Shown here: positions 12,583-13,154 of the stretch, one piece after another
Numbering within the stretch: position 1 is the first letter of the stretch
Layout: each line of letters starts with the position of its first letter
Source of the DNA: Caldilineae bacterium
Lineage (GTDB): Bacteria; Chloroflexota; Anaerolineae; J102
NCBI GenBank assembly: GCA_003694905.1
Contig: RFJM01000340.1
Location: forward strand, 1 to 13,154
Reading direction: 5' to 3'
DNA length: 13,154 bases
Made by a program: the position numbers and the translations under genes
Notes under the pieces: model-generated
Told to the model about the DNA's origin: nothing
Seen by the model: only the letters and a program-made list of their open reading frames with translations
The model's database searches: none

Positions 12583-13154
12583 ATGTTAGATATCGGTCAG
12601 CTACTACGCCAAACCCGTGAGGCCCGAGAACTTTCACTCGCCGACGTCGAGGAACAGATCCGCATCCGACAGCGGTTTCTCCATGCCCTCGAATCCGGAG
12701 ACTGGGATGCACTGCCCAACGAGGTGGTAGCCCGCGGTTTCATCCGGCGCTATGCTCGCTTCCTGGGTCTTGACCCGGATGAGCTCCTTGCACAGCTGAA
12801 GACGACGCCCCTGAACAGCCCGGTCGAAGCCGAGATCGCGGTGGAGCCGCGCCGACCTGATACGAGCGACTATCGCCCCATCGAACTGGACATGTACGAG
12901 GGCTTTGGGCCGCGACCCCGCTGGCTGCGCCAGGTGTTGACCTTCATCCTGGCGCTTGTTCCGGTCGTGGTGCTGGGCTATCTGCTGGTACGGTTCGGCC
13001 TTCCCTTGCTGCTGGAGCAGCCCGGCTCCGGCGCTGCGCCCCCCACCGTTGCCCTGCCGCCCGAGGGCCAGTCGGCCGAAACACCCATGATCGTCGTGCA
13101 AGAGACCGCCACTACTTTGCCACCGACCTTCACCCCCACCCCACTCCCCACCCC
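12583..13154 (+). CDS. rodZ: RodZ-like helix-turn-helix membrane protein (C-terminus beyond window)
   Basis: 190 codons are visible and the frame runs off the right edge. Residues 1-73 form the RodZ-type HTH_25 domain: IGQLLRQTREARELSLADVEEQIRIRQRFLHALE is its start region in abbreviated family terms (G..LR..RE, L..V...I.IR..FL.ALE.GD), followed by LPNEVVARGFIRRYARFLGLD. A single membrane helix spans about 117-144. Outside it comes a Pro/Thr-rich linker ending FTPTPLPT, common in Chloroflexota surface proteins. RodZ binds MreB filaments and links them to the wall-synthesis complex, setting rod shape; the HTH faces the cytoplasm. ATG 12583 has only a weak AAGG upstream, 13 bases away. Other membrane HTH proteins share this layout, so RodZ is a family call and not proof of function. 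Confidence 0.85.
   Translation, partial: MLDIGQLLRQTREARELSLADVEEQIRIRQRFLHALESGDWDALPNEVVARGFIRRYARFLGLDPDELLAQLKTTPLNSPVEAEIAVEPRRPDTSDYRPIELDMYEGFGPRPRWLRQVLTFILALVPVVVLGYLLVRFGLPLLLEQPGSGAAPPTVALPPEGQSAETPMIVVQETATTLPPTFTPTPLPT

Noticed and set aside
12201..12589. Short open frames on both strands (88 and 69 codons) before the rodZ-like gene
   Set aside because: No ribosome site or domain; one overlaps the repeat end and the other lies over the predicted promoter and leader.
1..13154. tRNA, rRNA and CRISPR signals
   Set aside because: No cloverleaf with a conserved T-loop, no rRNA-like blocks and no regularly spaced direct repeats were found by reading both strands.

Overview
The window is a GC-rich bacterial chromosome segment, probably from the Chloroflexota (Anaerolineae/Caldilineae-like). 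That placement is an inference. It rests on the Thr-Pro rich linker of the RodZ-like protein at the right edge, the archaeal/short-type LeuC at the left edge, and a GCGAGGAGCGAAGC-type palindromic repeat that I associate with Chloroflexota metagenome bins. No rRNA, tRNA, CRISPR array, integrase or transposase gene was seen.

Left region (1-5680, minus strand) is one long operon read right to left: sucC-like, sucD-like, ABC ATPase, ABC permease, lipoprotein substrate-binding protein, then an aconitase-superfamily (LeuC/HacA/DmdA-type) large subunit cut by the window edge. Most junctions overlap or abut. A promoter candidate and two back-to-back leader hairpins precede it. The gene set suggests import of an organic acid, its hydration or isomerisation, and its activation to a CoA thioester. 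In the SucC-like subunit the loop that contacts succinate in the classical enzyme is replaced, so the substrate is probably not succinate. This is the best candidate for an undescribed system here.

Middle region (5696-9303) begins with a 292-bp MITE-like element with imperfect 26-bp terminal inverted repeats. It continues with a membrane-anchored TPR protein of unknown function and a YdjM/DUF457-type membrane metal-dependent hydrolase. A convergent rhomboid protease overlaps the hydrolase tail to tail.

Right region (9304-11509, minus strand) is a two-gene sulfur/methylthio unit. It holds a 6-oxopurine nucleoside phosphorylase of the MTAP/MTIP family and a PLP enzyme of the Cys/Met metabolism family (methionine gamma-lyase-like). 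Upstream lies a second, longer (740-bp) copy of the MITE-like element, whose interior carries other repeats. In both copies the left end sits 15 bp upstream of a predicted minus-strand -35 box. The window ends with a good sigma70-type promoter, a leader that can fold, and the start of a rodZ-like gene that runs off the right edge.
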